From Lentzea aerocolonigenes (GTDB lineage: Bacteria; Actinomycetota; Actinomycetes; Mycobacteriales; Pseudonocardiaceae): DNA of 64,000 bases. Location: assembly GCF_000974445.1 (NCBI RefSeq), contig NZ_BBOJ01000019.1, positions 158,335 to 222,334 of the forward strand, in the 5' to 3' direction. This document shows positions 32,906 to 41,416 of the stretch, piece after piece; position 1 is the first letter of the stretch, and every line of letters begins with the position of its first letter. Position numbers and translations under genes: made by a program. The notes under the pieces are model-generated. The model had not been told where the DNA came from and ran no database searches. It worked only from the letters and a program-made list of their open reading frames with translations.

Positions 32906-33019
32906 TTGCAAGGTTTTGCGATAATGTTGCGGGCGATTTCACTACCAGAACCATGGTCAGGTCAAGACGTCGACCGTAACCAAGCCGTAACGGCACCGTC
33001 TTGCAAACGCTCGTTGCAA
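32906..33019. promoter_or_regulatory. two LacI-type operators between the sugar operon and lacI-type gene 1
   Basis: TTGCAAGGTTTTGCGA (32906-32921) and TTGCAAACGCTCGTTGCAA (33001-33019; perfect TTGCAA arms) lie in the 222-bp divergent region. The arms differ from the TAAGCG core upstream of the ATPase gene, hinting at another or relaxed specificity. The regulator at 33075 is the obvious candidate. Confidence 0.75.
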
Positions 33020-33074
33020 ATTTTTTCCGGACACGGCAGGCTTGCCCCGCAACCGAGCTGAGCAGGGAGGCAAC

Positions 33075-34112
33075 GTGTCCGGACTGTCCGAGATCGCGAG
33101 GGCAGCCGGGGTGTCCATCTCGACGGTGAGCCGCGTGCTGAACCGACGGGCGGGCGTCAACGAGGAGACCCGGCAGCGGGTGCTGTCGGTCCTCGCGGAG
33201 ATGCCGTACACCCCCCGCGGCCTCGGCGCGCTCCAACGCACCGGGGTGATCGGCCTGCTCGTGCCGGAGCTCTCAAACCCGGTCTTCCCCGCGTTCGCCG
33301 AAGCCCTGGAGACGAGGGCCGCACGCCTCGGCTACTCCTCGCTGCTGTGCAACACCCGCAGCGGCGCCCCGATGGGCGAGGAGGAGTACGTCCGGATGCT
33401 CCTGGCCCGCGGGGTCGAGGGCATGGTGTTCGTGTCACCGGAGATCACCAACGTCGAGGTGCCGCTCGGTCAGGCGCCCCGGCCGAGCTACTACGCGAAG
33501 CTCGTCGCGGACGGCGTCCACATGGTCTTCCTGAACGGTGCCACGCCCGCGCTGGACGTGCCCGACGTGACGGTGGACGAGCAGCTCGCGGGCTACACGG
33601 CCACGAAGCACCTGATCGAGCTCGGCCACGAGCGGATCGGGTTCGTCTCGGGCCCGGCACGCTCGTTGCCCTCCCGACTGAAGCGCGCCGGCTGGGCGGC
33701 CGCTTTGGAGGAGAACCACCTGCCGGCCGGCTCGGAGTACGTCTCGCACGCGCCGTTCAGCGCGGAGGGCGGCGGCCAGGCCCTGGCCAAGTTGCTCGAC
33801 ACGGTGACGCCGACCGCGGTGATCTGCTCCTCGGACCACATGGCGCTCGGCGTCATGCGCGAAGCACACCAACGAGGGATTTCCGTACCGGACGACCTGT
33901 CCGTCGTGGGATTCGACGACATTCCATTGGCCGCCTATTCGTCGCCCGCTCTGACCACGCTCGCGCAGCCGATCGAGGAGATGGCGGCGGCCGCGATCGA
34001 CGAGCTCGTGCTGCGTCTGGACCCGGATCGCCGCAGGCAGGGCACCGACAACTACACCCGCGTGTTCCGGCCGCGACTGGTCGTCAGGGAGTCGACAGCC
34101 CCACCGAAGTGA
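33075..34112 (+). CDS. LacI-family regulator 1, divergent from the sugar operon
   Basis: A 345-residue repressor. HTH SGLSEIARAAGVSISTVSRV at the N-terminus, hinge helix near 50, periplasmic-binding-like ligand domain from about 60 (GVIGLLVPELSNPVFPAFAE, RIGFVSGPARSLPSRLKR, SVVGFDDIPLAAYSSPALTT). GTG at 33075 is four bases after AGGGAGG; an ATG at 33042 lacks support. It very likely represses the binding-protein operon until the sugar binds. Confidence 0.92.
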   Translation: MSGLSEIARAAGVSISTVSRVLNRRAGVNEETRQRVLSVLAEMPYTPRGLGALQRTGVIGLLVPELSNPVFPAFAEALETRAARLGYSSLLCNTRSGAPMGEEEYVRMLLARGVEGMVFVSPEITNVEVPLGQAPRPSYYAKLVADGVHMVFLNGATPALDVPDVTVDEQLAGYTATKHLIELGHERIGFVSGPARSLPSRLKRAGWAAALEENHLPAGSEYVSHAPFSAEGGGQALAKLLDTVTPTAVICSSDHMALGVMREAHQRGISVPDDLSVVGFDDIPLAAYSSPALTTLAQPIEEMAAAAIDELVLRLDPDRRRQGTDNYTRVFRPRLVVRESTAPPK

Positions 34113-34211
34113 GACGCTTAGTGGTCTGGACCAAATTCTGAACAAGGCAGATGGGTCAACCAGGGCGGATGCGTCATTTGAGGGACACAGGTCACCCTCG
34201 CTTCACGAATT

Positions 34212-34230
34212 GGTTCTGAACCGTTACGGT
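34212..34230 (+). promoter_or_regulatory. overlapping palindromes before lacI-type gene 2
   Basis: GGTTCTGAACC (34212-34222) and ACCGTTACGGT (34220-34230) overlap. TACGGT (34225-34230) is six bases before the ATG at 34237 and could be a -10 of a leaderless message. A site this close suggests autoregulation. Confidence 0.45.
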
Positions 34231-34236
34231 CCTTTC

Positions 34237-35340
34237 ATGGCGCGGTCGATGCATGTGCGACGTCCGGCAACGTTGGCCTCTCTGGCCGCTGAGCTGGGCG
34301 TTTCCCGGACAACGGTGTCCAACGCGTACAACCGTCCCGACCAGCTCTCCCCCGAGCTGAGGCGGCGGGTGTTGGACACGGCCCGAAGGCTGGGTTATCC
34401 CGGCCCGGACCCTGTGGCGCGCTCGTTGCGCACGCGCAAGGCCGGGGCGGTGGGCCTGTTGCTCACCGAGAACCTCTCCTACGCGTTCCGCGACCCGGCC
34501 GCGATCGGCTTCCTCGAGGGCCTCGCACTGGCGTGTGAAGACGCCGGCACGGGCCTGTTGCTGGTGCCCGCCAACCCGGAGCGCGAGGACGTCGCGTCGG
34601 TGCACCGCGCGGGCGTCGACGGCTTCGTCGTCTACTCGGTCCCGGACGACGACCCGCACCTCGCCGCCGTGCTGGAGCGCCCGGTGCCCACCGTGGTCTG
34701 CGACCAGCCGGACCTCGGCACGGTCGACCGGGTCGGCATCGACGACCGCGGCGCGATGTACGAGCTCGCGAAGCACCTGATCTCGTTGGGGCACCGGAGG
34801 ATCGGCGTCGTGTGCATGCGTCTGGCGCGCGACCGCAACGACGGCTTCGTGACCGCGGACCGCCAGCACGCCGCGCACTTCCACGTGCAGCGCAACCGCC
34901 TGTCCGGTCTGGCGGAGGCGTTCAGCGAGGCGGGCGTCGACTGGTCGCAGGTGCCCGTGGTCGAGCGCTTCGACCACAACATGGCCTCCGGCGCGTCCGG
35001 CGCGGCCCAGGTCCTCGACCGCGACCCGCAGGTGACCGCGTTGATCTGCACCTCGGACGTGCTGGCGCTCGGCGCGCTGACCGAGGCCGCCCGCCGCGGC
35101 CTGCGCGTGCCGCACGACATCACGGTGACCGGCTTCGACGGCATCCGCGCCGGCGAGGAGGCAGGGCTCACGACGGTCCGTCAGCCGGTGATGGAGAAGG
35201 GCCGGGCGGCGGGCAAGCTGCTGCTCGACGCGAACGAGCGGTCGCGGCCGCGGTCGGTCAACCTCGCCACGGAGCTGATCATCGGCAAGACGTCGGGGGC
35301 GCCGCGCGGTGGTGCCGAGGAGCGTTGGTTCGGGCCGTGA
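34237..35340 (+). CDS. LacI-family regulator 2
   Basis: A 367-residue repressor-type protein. HTH TLASLAAELGVSRTTVSNAY, ligand domain with AGAVGLLLTENLSYAFRDPA, VDGFVVYSVPDDDPHL, VGIDDRGAMYELAKHLISLG and HDITVTGFDGIRAGEEAGLT. A 35-residue insertion around 215-245 (VCMRLARDRNDGFVTADRQH) lengthens it. ATG at 34237 gives a normal N-terminus. Targets unknown; the neighbouring sugar ATPase operators are candidates. Confidence 0.9.
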   Translation: MARSMHVRRPATLASLAAELGVSRTTVSNAYNRPDQLSPELRRRVLDTARRLGYPGPDPVARSLRTRKAGAVGLLLTENLSYAFRDPAAIGFLEGLALACEDAGTGLLLVPANPEREDVASVHRAGVDGFVVYSVPDDDPHLAAVLERPVPTVVCDQPDLGTVDRVGIDDRGAMYELAKHLISLGHRRIGVVCMRLARDRNDGFVTADRQHAAHFHVQRNRLSGLAEAFSEAGVDWSQVPVVERFDHNMASGASGAAQVLDRDPQVTALICTSDVLALGALTEAARRGLRVPHDITVTGFDGIRAGEEAGLTTVRQPVMEKGRAAGKLLLDANERSRPRSVNLATELIIGKTSGAPRGGAEERWFGP

Positions 35341-35343
35341 GTC

Positions 35344-36012
35344 TCAGTACTCCAGCCTGAAGACGGTTGGTGAGCTGGCCTTCCCGGCCAGCTTCGCCAC
35401 CAGCAGGTAGTCGCCGGGCCCCAGCCGGGTGTGCGCACCGCACCCCGGCTTCGAGGTGGAGCCCGCCCACTTCGTGCCGTAGTTGAAGATCTCCTTCGGC
35501 TGCATGACCCGCACCTCGGTGCCCGCGGTCGCCAGGCAGTGGTTGCTGGACCACAGCAACGTCGCGCCGTCAGCGGTCATGACCGTGAGCTCGCGGTGCT
35601 GCCGGCCGATGTCCTTGATGCACGGCGCGGTCCCGTTGTTGACCACGTCCATCGACAGTTCCGGCTGGTCACCGATGGTGTAGAAGGGCTTGTTGGCCTT
35701 GGCCACGATCCCGATCACGTCGTCAGGACAGGGCTGCGGCGGTCCGGGCGGCGGAGGCGGAGGCGTGGTCTCGGTGGGCGAGGGCGGCGGCGTGGTCGAG
35801 GAGGACGACGCGGCGGCCGCCTCGGACAGGCTCGGCGGCGGGTTGGACGACGACGCCGCGGCCGCGTTCGTCGGCTGGGCGGTCTCGTCGTTCGAGCCGA
35901 ACATCCCGACGATCCAGATCACGAGCACCAGCGTGGCCAGCGCGGCACCGATCGCGGCGACGCGGCGGCGCCAGTACACCGTGGACGGCAGCGGTCCTGT
36001 GGGCTCGATCAC
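35344..36012 (-). CDS. single-span membrane protein, Rv3587c-like
   Basis: A 222-residue protein with one helix (AAIGAALATLVLVIWIVGMF) at about 18-38 and a Ser/Ala/Pro-rich extracellular linker (40-90; runs of Ser and Pro). A C-terminal strand-rich domain has paired Cys (CPDDVIGIVAKANKPFYTIG, APCIKDIG, NHCLATAG, PGCGAHTRLGPGDYLLVAKL). Matches M. tuberculosis Rv3587c in position (beside carbonic anhydrase and mutY) and build. No known function. Confidence 0.75.
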   Translation of the reverse strand: MIEPTGPLPSTVYWRRRVAAIGAALATLVLVIWIVGMFGSNDETAQPTNAAAASSSNPPPSLSEAAAASSSSTTPPPSPTETTPPPPPPGPPQPCPDDVIGIVAKANKPFYTIGDQPELSMDVVNNGTAPCIKDIGRQHRELTVMTADGATLLWSSNHCLATAGTEVRVMQPKEIFNYGTKWAGSTSKPGCGAHTRLGPGDYLLVAKLAGKASSPTVFRLEY

Positions 36013-36165
36013 GGCCCGAAACTAGCCCGACCAGGTGGAATCCAGCGGTAGGCGAGCATCGCTCGATCCGGTGAACGTGATATTGACCCTCTTCCCCTTG
36101 TGAACGGCTGCTAACACGAGTTCCAATCGACGCGGGGTGTCCGCCGGTAGGCCATGGAGGTTGTC

Positions 36166-36678
36166 ATGACCGCGATCGACGAACTGCTCAAGCGGAACTA
36201 CGAGCTCGGGAACGTGGTTCCAGGAGACCGTTCGTCCGCGAAGCCGTCCCTGCAGGTGGCGATTCTGACCTGCATGGACTCGCGCATCCGGGTGTTCGAG
36301 ATCTTCGGGTTGAAGCAGGGTGAGGCGCACGTGCTGCGCAACGCGGGCGGTGTCGTCACCGACGACATGATCCGTTCACTCGCGCTGAGCCAGCGCAAAC
36401 TGGGCACGCGCGAGGTGCTGCTGGTGCACCACACGAACTGCGGCCTCGAGATGGTGACCGAGGACGACTTCAAGGACGAGCTGGAGACCGACACCGGCCT
36501 GCGCCCGACCTGGGCGGTCGAGGCGTTCAAGGTGGTCGAGCAGAGCGTGCGCGGCTCGATGGCGCGGCTGCGGCGCAGCCCGTTCATCCCGCACACCGAC
36601 AAGATCCGCGGCTTCGTCTACGACGTGCACACGGGCGAGCTGCGCGAGGTCGACGCGGCGGAGTCCCAGGCCGCCTGA
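36166..36678 (+). CDS. beta-class carbonic anhydrase
   Basis: A 170-residue zinc enzyme for CO2/bicarbonate conversion. Ligands visible: Cys and Asp of ILTCMDSRIRV, His and Cys of LVHHTNCGLEM; also HVLRNAGGVVTDDMIRSLAL. The short length and this motif set resemble mycobacterial Rv1284 (CanA) more than Rv3588c (CanB), although the location next to mutY is the canB locus. ATG at 36166 is five bases after GGAGG. Confidence 0.92.
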   Translation: MTAIDELLKRNYELGNVVPGDRSSAKPSLQVAILTCMDSRIRVFEIFGLKQGEAHVLRNAGGVVTDDMIRSLALSQRKLGTREVLLVHHTNCGLEMVTEDDFKDELETDTGLRPTWAVEAFKVVEQSVRGSMARLRRSPFIPHTDKIRGFVYDVHTGELREVDAAESQAA

Positions 36679-36685
36679 CTTCTCC

Positions 36686-36736
36686 GCACGCGGGGAGCTT
36701 TCGTGCACTCTGAGCGCACGAAAGCTCCCCGCGTGC
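36686..36736. repeat. 51-nt hairpin family, copy 4 (perfect)
   Basis: GCACGCGGGGAGCTTTCGTGC pairs perfectly with GCACGAAAGCTCCCCGCGTGC around ACTCTGAGC. It lies between the carbonic anhydrase stop and mutY on the same strand, so it probably ends or attenuates the carbonic anhydrase message. Confidence 0.9.
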
Positions 36737-36756
36737 GTTTGCGAGAATGGCGCGCG

Positions 36757-37626
36757 ATGAATCACGAGTTGCTGCTTGGCTGGTGGGACACCGCCGCGCG
36801 CGACCTGCCGTGGCGCCGCCCTTCGTGCACCGCCTGGGGCGTACTGGTCAGCGAGATCATGCTGCAGCAGACGCCCGTTTCACGCGTCGAACCGATCTGG
36901 CACGAGTGGCTGGCGAAGTGGCCGGTGCCGTCCGCGATGGCCGCCGCGCCGCAGGGCGAAGTGCTGCGGATGTGGGGGAAGCTCGGCTATCCCCGCCGCG
37001 CCTTGCGCCTGCACGAGGCCGCTACCGCGATCGCGCGCGACCACGGCGACGTCGTGCCGTCAGACGTTTCGGTGCTGGAGTCGCTGCCGGGCATCGGGAG
37101 CTACACGGCTCGTGCGGTCGCCACGTTCGCGTACGGGCAGAAGTGCGCTGTCGTCGACACGAACGTCCGACGGGTCGTCGCGCGCGCTGTGCACGGAGCT
37201 GGTGATGCCGGGCCGCCGTCGACCAAGCGCGATCTCCGTGACGTCGAGGCTCTGCTGCCGGAGGACCAAGACGATGCCGCGGTGTTCTCGGCGGCGTTGA
37301 TGGAGCTCGGGGCGTTGATCTGCACGGCCAAGAACCAGAAGTGCGCCGACTGCCCGCTGTACGACGTGTGCGCGTGGCAGCTCGCCGGGCGTCCTGCGTA
37401 TGCCGGGCCGGAGAAGAAGGTGCAGAAGTTCGCCGGGACGGATCGGCAGGTGCGGGGCAAGCTGCTCGACGTGCTGCGCGGGGCGCCGGGGCCGGTGCCC
37501 AAGGCTCAGCTCGACATCGTCTGGAACGACATCACTCAGCGGGAGAAGTGCCTGGTCTCGCTGCTCGACGACGGACTGGTCGAGCAGACTCGGGACGGGC
37601 TGTTCGCACTACCGGGGGAACACTGA
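36757..37626 (+). CDS. mutY: A/G-specific adenine glycosylase
   Basis: A 289-residue base-excision repair enzyme removing adenine mispaired with 8-oxoguanine. Catalytic Glu in VSEIMLQQTPVSRVEPIW, helix-hairpin-helix LESLPGIGSYTARAVATFAY with catalytic Asp in VVDTNVRR, and a [4Fe-4S] cluster CTAKNQKCADCPLYDVC. The C-terminal lesion-recognition NUDIX-like domain of E. coli MutY is replaced by a short winged-helix-like tail (KLLDVLRGAPGPVPKAQLDI), as in other actinobacteria. ATG at 36757 has no clear ribosome site. Confidence 0.95.
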   Translation: MNHELLLGWWDTAARDLPWRRPSCTAWGVLVSEIMLQQTPVSRVEPIWHEWLAKWPVPSAMAAAPQGEVLRMWGKLGYPRRALRLHEAATAIARDHGDVVPSDVSVLESLPGIGSYTARAVATFAYGQKCAVVDTNVRRVVARAVHGAGDAGPPSTKRDLRDVEALLPEDQDDAAVFSAALMELGALICTAKNQKCADCPLYDVCAWQLAGRPAYAGPEKKVQKFAGTDRQVRGKLLDVLRGAPGPVPKAQLDIVWNDITQREKCLVSLLDDGLVEQTRDGLFALPGEH

Positions 37627-38135
37627 TGCACGCGCTGGTGGCGTTCTTCGACGACGAGGCGGACAAGAAGGTCCGCGACCTGTGGCGGCAGGTCGGCACG
37701 GAGCACGAGTACCCGCCGCACCTCACGTACGCCATCGCGAGCACCATCGGCCCCAAGGTCCGCAAGGAGCTGCGGACCGACCTGGAGCGGCTGTGGATGC
37801 CGGACCTCTGGCTGCACACGCTCAGCACGTTCTCGACGGTCGAGAACGTGCTGATGCTCGCCGCCGTGGTCGACGCAGAGCTGCTGGCCGTGCACTCGGC
37901 GATCCACGACGTGCTGGCGAGCAACGTGAAGAATCCGAGCGCGTACTACCTGCCCGGCAGCTGGGTACCGCACTGCACCCTGGTCCACGGCATCGACGAC
38001 GAGGCGATGAAGGCCGCGTTCGCCAAGATCTTCCCGGTCGAGCCGATCCGAGCGAAGGTCCGCGAAGTCTCCGTCGTCGACACTCAGACCGGCGAGATCG
38101 ACGTGCTCAAGAAGGCCTCCACGGCCCCGCGGTAA
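37626..38135 (+). CDS. 2'-5' RNA ligase-like (2H phosphoesterase) protein
   Basis: A 169-residue 2H-phosphoesterase fold protein. The two His-x-Thr motifs are PPHLTYA (about 31-37) and WVPHCTLVH (about 116-124). Members hydrolyse or ligate 2'-5' RNA or cyclic phosphates; the substrate here is unknown. ATG overlaps the mutY stop by one base, so the two are coupled. The 3' end overlaps the convergent hydrolase by 52 bases. Confidence 0.85.
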   Translation: MHALVAFFDDEADKKVRDLWRQVGTEHEYPPHLTYAIASTIGPKVRKELRTDLERLWMPDLWLHTLSTFSTVENVLMLAAVVDAELLAVHSAIHDVLASNVKNPSAYYLPGSWVPHCTLVHGIDDEAMKAAFAKIFPVEPIRAKVREVSVVDTQTGEIDVLKKASTAPR

Positions 38136-38830
38136 ACCCACGGCGCGCTGGCGTGCACGACGTGGCCGGCTTCCGGCACGTGCAGGTACTGGCCGTTCGA
38201 CCTGCGCGCGGCTTCCTCCATCTGGTGCGGCAGCTGCCCGCCCCTGCCCGCCTCGATGACCAGCGACGGGCAGCGAACCTCCGAGATGAAGTCCCAGTAC
38301 GCCCGCGTGCCCCAGTGGGTGGCGATTTCGTAGAGGTCGTCCATCGACGCGATCAGGTGCCAGCCGTCAGCGCGTTCCTCGAAGTACTCGGCGAACACCG
38401 GCGAGCCGAAGTACGACGTCACGTGCGCGACCGACTGGAACGGCACCGGCCACGCGTCGAAGAGCCACTTCCACTCGTCGATCGTCCTGCCCCTGTTGTC
38501 CGGGGCGAAGTCCTCGACCACAATCGCGCTGACCAGGTCCGGACGGGTCGCCGCGAGACACCACGCGTGCAGCCCGCCCATGGAGTGCCCGATCACCACG
38601 GCGGGTCCGAGGCCGAGGTCCTCGATGGCGGCAGCGGCATCGGCGACGAAGTCCTCGGTGCGAAACGGTCCCCGCTGCGGGTTTCGGCCGTGCCCGCGCT
38701 GGTCGATCCCGACGACGCGGCCGAACGGCCTGAGCCACTGCGCCACCGGCCACCAGGCCGCGGCCCTGCTCATCAGGCCGTGCAGGAGCAGCACGCCTTG
38801 GCCCGTTCCGCCGAACTCCACCACCGACAC
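38084..38830 (-). CDS. alpha/beta-fold hydrolase, Rv3591c-like
   Basis: A 248-residue hydrolase. Oxyanion strand VLLLHGLMSRAAAW, nucleophile elbow VIGHSMGGLHAW (Ser near 90), acid Asp likely in APDNRGRTIDEW or IEAGRGG region, and final His in PEAGHVVHASAPW. Same position as Rv3591c after mutY. Substrate unknown. Only 15 bases separate its start from the divergent peptidase start, and a 52-base tail-to-tail overlap exists at the other end. Confidence 0.85.
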   Translation of the reverse strand: MSVVEFGGTGQGVLLLHGLMSRAAAWWPVAQWLRPFGRVVGIDQRGHGRNPQRGPFRTEDFVADAAAAIEDLGLGPAVVIGHSMGGLHAWCLAATRPDLVSAIVVEDFAPDNRGRTIDEWKWLFDAWPVPFQSVAHVTSYFGSPVFAEYFEERADGWHLIASMDDLYEIATHWGTRAYWDFISEVRCPSLVIEAGRGGQLPHQMEEAARRSNGQYLHVPEAGHVVHASAPWVYRGAVEAFLSTSISPV

Positions 38831-38845
38831 AGGGATGATTAACGC

Positions 38846-40300
38846 ATGAAGGCCCGCCCGTACCTGATCGCCCTGGTGCTGATCGTGCTCGTCGCAGGTC
38901 TGCTCGTCGTGTTCCGCACGCCGGGCAGCGATCCCGCGCGGCAGCCACGCCAGGAGACGTCACCGGAGGCCGCCGTGGAGGCCGGTGCGGGCGCGGGCGA
39001 CGCCTACTACCCGACGGACGGCAACAGCGGCTACGACGTCGGCCTCTACGACCTCGCGATCACCTACGACCCCGGCTCGAAGAAGCTGGACGGCGTCGCG
39101 ACGATCACCGCGACCGCGTCGCAGGACCTCTCGCGCTTCAACCTGGACCTCGAGGGCCTGAAGGTCAGCGACGTGAAGGTGGGCGGCCGGCCCGCGAAGT
39201 TCGCGCAGGAAGGCGACCACGAGCTGGTCATCACGCCCGCCGCGCCGCTCGCGAACGGCAAGCAGTTCACCGCCGTCGTCACCTACGGCGGCGAGCCCAC
39301 GACGATCAACGACGCCTCGCTGGGCCGCAGCGGCTGGCAGATCTCGTCGACGGGCGGCGCGTTCGCCGCTGGTCAGCCGCATTCAGCGACGACGTGGTTC
39401 CCCGCCAACGACACCCCGCGCGACAAGGCGGCGCTCAAGATCGCGGCCCGCGTCCCCGACGGCTGGACGGCGGTCTCGAACGGCCAGGAGGGTCCGGTCA
39501 CGCGCGACGGCGGCTGGACGACGTTCAACTGGTCCGAGGAGACACCGCTCGCGACCTACGTGGCCACCGTGGCGATCGACAAGTTCGAGCTCGTGCGCTC
39601 GAAGCTCCCGAGCGGCACCCCCGTCCTCGACGCCTACGCCCCCGGCACGTCGGCGCAGAAGAAGCCGATCCAGGCGCGGGTGCCGGAGATCCTGGCGTAC
39701 CTGGAGACGAAGTTCGGCCCGTACCCGCAACGCGCGGCGGGGAGCATCTGGGTGGCCGACCAGATCGGGTTCTCCCTGGAGACCCAGACCCGCCCGATCT
39801 ACGCGTCGTGGGCGGATCTCGAAACCGTCGTGCACGAGAACGCCCACCAGTGGTTCGGCGACTCGGTGTCGATCAAGAACTGGGCGGACATCTGCCTGAA
39901 CGAGTGCCTCGCCTCCTACTCGCAGTGGCTGTGGCTGGAGAAGGAGGGCACGAACCTCGACGACCGCTACCGCTCCCGCGTCCAGGAGCTCCGCGGCCGG
40001 TCGTCGTTCTGGGCGCCGAAGCTCTACGACATGGGCAAGGGCAACGAGTTCAGGGGCGTCTACGACAAGGGCCTCCTGGGGATGCACGCGCTGCGCAAGC
40101 AGGTCGGGGACGACGTGTTCTTCAAGGCCCTGCAGTCGTGGGCCGCGAAGCACCGGGACGGCAACGCCACCTGGCCCGAGTTCGAGAACCACTTCGAGGA
40201 GGCGTCCGGGCAGCAGCTGGACGGCTTCTTCAAGGCCTGGTTCCGCGACTCGGGCATTCCGGAAGATCAGTACCTGCTGCCTGCCGGAGTGCGCCGCTAG
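38846..40300 (+). CDS. M1-family metallopeptidase, membrane-anchored
   Basis: A 484-residue zinc aminopeptidase-type protein. Signal anchor YLIALVLIVLVAGLLVVF at 6-23 puts the enzyme outside the cell. N-terminal beta domain (about 60-240) and catalytic domain with HENAHQWFG (HExxH) and the third ligand Glu in NECLASYSQW, 18 residues on. The substrate-anchoring GAMEN-type loop reads IGFSLETQTRPIY, less typical. The C-terminal ERAP-like domain is short, giving a small member. ATG at 38846. Confidence 0.9.
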   Translation: MKARPYLIALVLIVLVAGLLVVFRTPGSDPARQPRQETSPEAAVEAGAGAGDAYYPTDGNSGYDVGLYDLAITYDPGSKKLDGVATITATASQDLSRFNLDLEGLKVSDVKVGGRPAKFAQEGDHELVITPAAPLANGKQFTAVVTYGGEPTTINDASLGRSGWQISSTGGAFAAGQPHSATTWFPANDTPRDKAALKIAARVPDGWTAVSNGQEGPVTRDGGWTTFNWSEETPLATYVATVAIDKFELVRSKLPSGTPVLDAYAPGTSAQKKPIQARVPEILAYLETKFGPYPQRAAGSIWVADQIGFSLETQTRPIYASWADLETVVHENAHQWFGDSVSIKNWADICLNECLASYSQWLWLEKEGTNLDDRYRSRVQELRGRSSFWAPKLYDMGKGNEFRGVYDKGLLGMHALRKQVGDDVFFKALQSWAAKHRDGNATWPEFENHFEEASGQQLDGFFKAWFRDSGIPEDQYLLPAGVRR

Positions 40301-40310
40301 TGTGGACGTC

Positions 40311-40622
40311 ATGGCAGTCGTGAAGATCAACGCGATCAAGGTCCCCGAGGGCGCAGGCCCCGAGCTGGAGAAGCGGTTCGCCGCCCGCCTCGGCGCGGTC
40401 GACGACCAGCCCGGCTTCCTCGGCTTCGAGCTCCTGCGGCCGGTCGCGGGCGAGGACCGCTACTTCGTCGTCACGCACTGGGAGACGGACGAGGACTTCG
40501 TGGCCTGGCGCGACGGGCAGGCCGGTGCGGCGGCGCACTCGGGTGAGCGCGCGAAGCCCGTGTCGACCGGCGCCGACCTGCTGGAGTTCGAGGTCGTGCT
40601 GGGGAGCAAGCCCAAGCAGTGA
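40311..40622 (+). CDS. mhuD: heme-degrading monooxygenase MhuD
   Basis: A 103-residue ABM-fold protein that cleaves heme and frees iron. It is close to M. tuberculosis MhuD (Rv3592): VVKINAIKVPEGAGPELEKR, PGFLGFELLRPVAGEDRYFV, THWETDEDF and STGADLLEFEVVLG. The heme-binding/catalytic residues recalled for MhuD are kept: Asn7, Trp near 66 (FVAWRDG) and His75 (AAAHSG). ATG at 40311. It overlaps the sirtuin gene by four bases. Confidence 0.93.
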   Translation: MAVVKINAIKVPEGAGPELEKRFAARLGAVDDQPGFLGFELLRPVAGEDRYFVVTHWETDEDFVAWRDGQAGAAAHSGERAKPVSTGADLLEFEVVLGSKPKQ

Positions 40623-41416
40623 TCGACGAGGCCTACGACAGAGCCGCCGAGCTGATCGCCGGTGCGGACGCGGTGCTCGTCTGCGCCGGCGCCGGCATGG
40701 GGGTCGACTCCGGTCTGCCGGACTTCCGCGGCACCGAGGGCTTCTGGCGGGCTTATCCGCCGTACGAGCGGCTCGGGCTGAAGTTCGAGGAGATCGCGGA
40801 TCCTGTGCACTTCGCGGACGATCCCGCGCTGGCGTGGGGTTTCTACGGCCACCGGTTGCACCTCTACCGCGCCACCGTGCCGCACGAGGGCTTCGAGATC
40901 CTGCGCGGGTGGGGCGCCCGCGTCTTCACGTCCAACGTGGACGGACAGTTCCAGAAGGCCGGCTTCACCGACGTCGCCGAGGTCCACGGGTCGATCCACC
41001 ACGTCCAGTGCGTGGAGCCGTGCACCGACGAGATCTGGGAGTGCTCGTTCGACGTCACCGTGGATCGAGAGTCGATGCGGGCCGTCGGTGAGCTGCCGTC
41101 GTGCCCGAACTGCGGCGGGCTGGCCAGGCCCAACATCCTCATGTTCGGCGACTGGGGCTGGGTGCCGCACCGCAGCCAGGCGCAGCTCGACGCGCTCACC
41201 GAGTGGCGGCGGGCGCAGCAACGGCTGGTGGTGATCGAGATCGGCGCGGGCACCGCGGTTCCCACCGTGCGGCGTCAGGCCGAGCTGGCGAGCGCCGCCT
41301 CCGGTTCGCTGATCCGGATCAACACCCGCGAGCCCGAGGTCCGGCACGGCCGTGGCGTGTCGCTGCCCGCCGGGGCCGCGGAAGCGCTCAGAACTTTGGC
41401 ACGACGAACTGCGTGA
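40619..41416 (+). CDS. Sir2-family NAD-dependent protein deacylase-like
   Basis: A 265-residue sirtuin fold. NAD loop CAGAGMGVDSGLPDFRG, then TSNVDGQFQKAGF in place of the usual TQNIDxL, catalytic His in EVHGSIHHVQC, and zinc Cys pairs around C-x4-C and CPNC. The middle Cys spacing and the DGQ variant differ from classical CobB, so activity may be on another acyl group or ADP-ribose transfer. GTG at 40619 overlaps the mhuD stop. Tail overlaps the next convergent gene by 29 bases. Confidence 0.85.
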   Translation: MIDEAYDRAAELIAGADAVLVCAGAGMGVDSGLPDFRGTEGFWRAYPPYERLGLKFEEIADPVHFADDPALAWGFYGHRLHLYRATVPHEGFEILRGWGARVFTSNVDGQFQKAGFTDVAEVHGSIHHVQCVEPCTDEIWECSFDVTVDRESMRAVGELPSCPNCGGLARPNILMFGDWGWVPHRSQAQLDALTEWRRAQQRLVVIEIGAGTAVPTVRRQAELASAASGSLIRINTREPEVRHGRGVSLPAGAAEALRTLARRTA

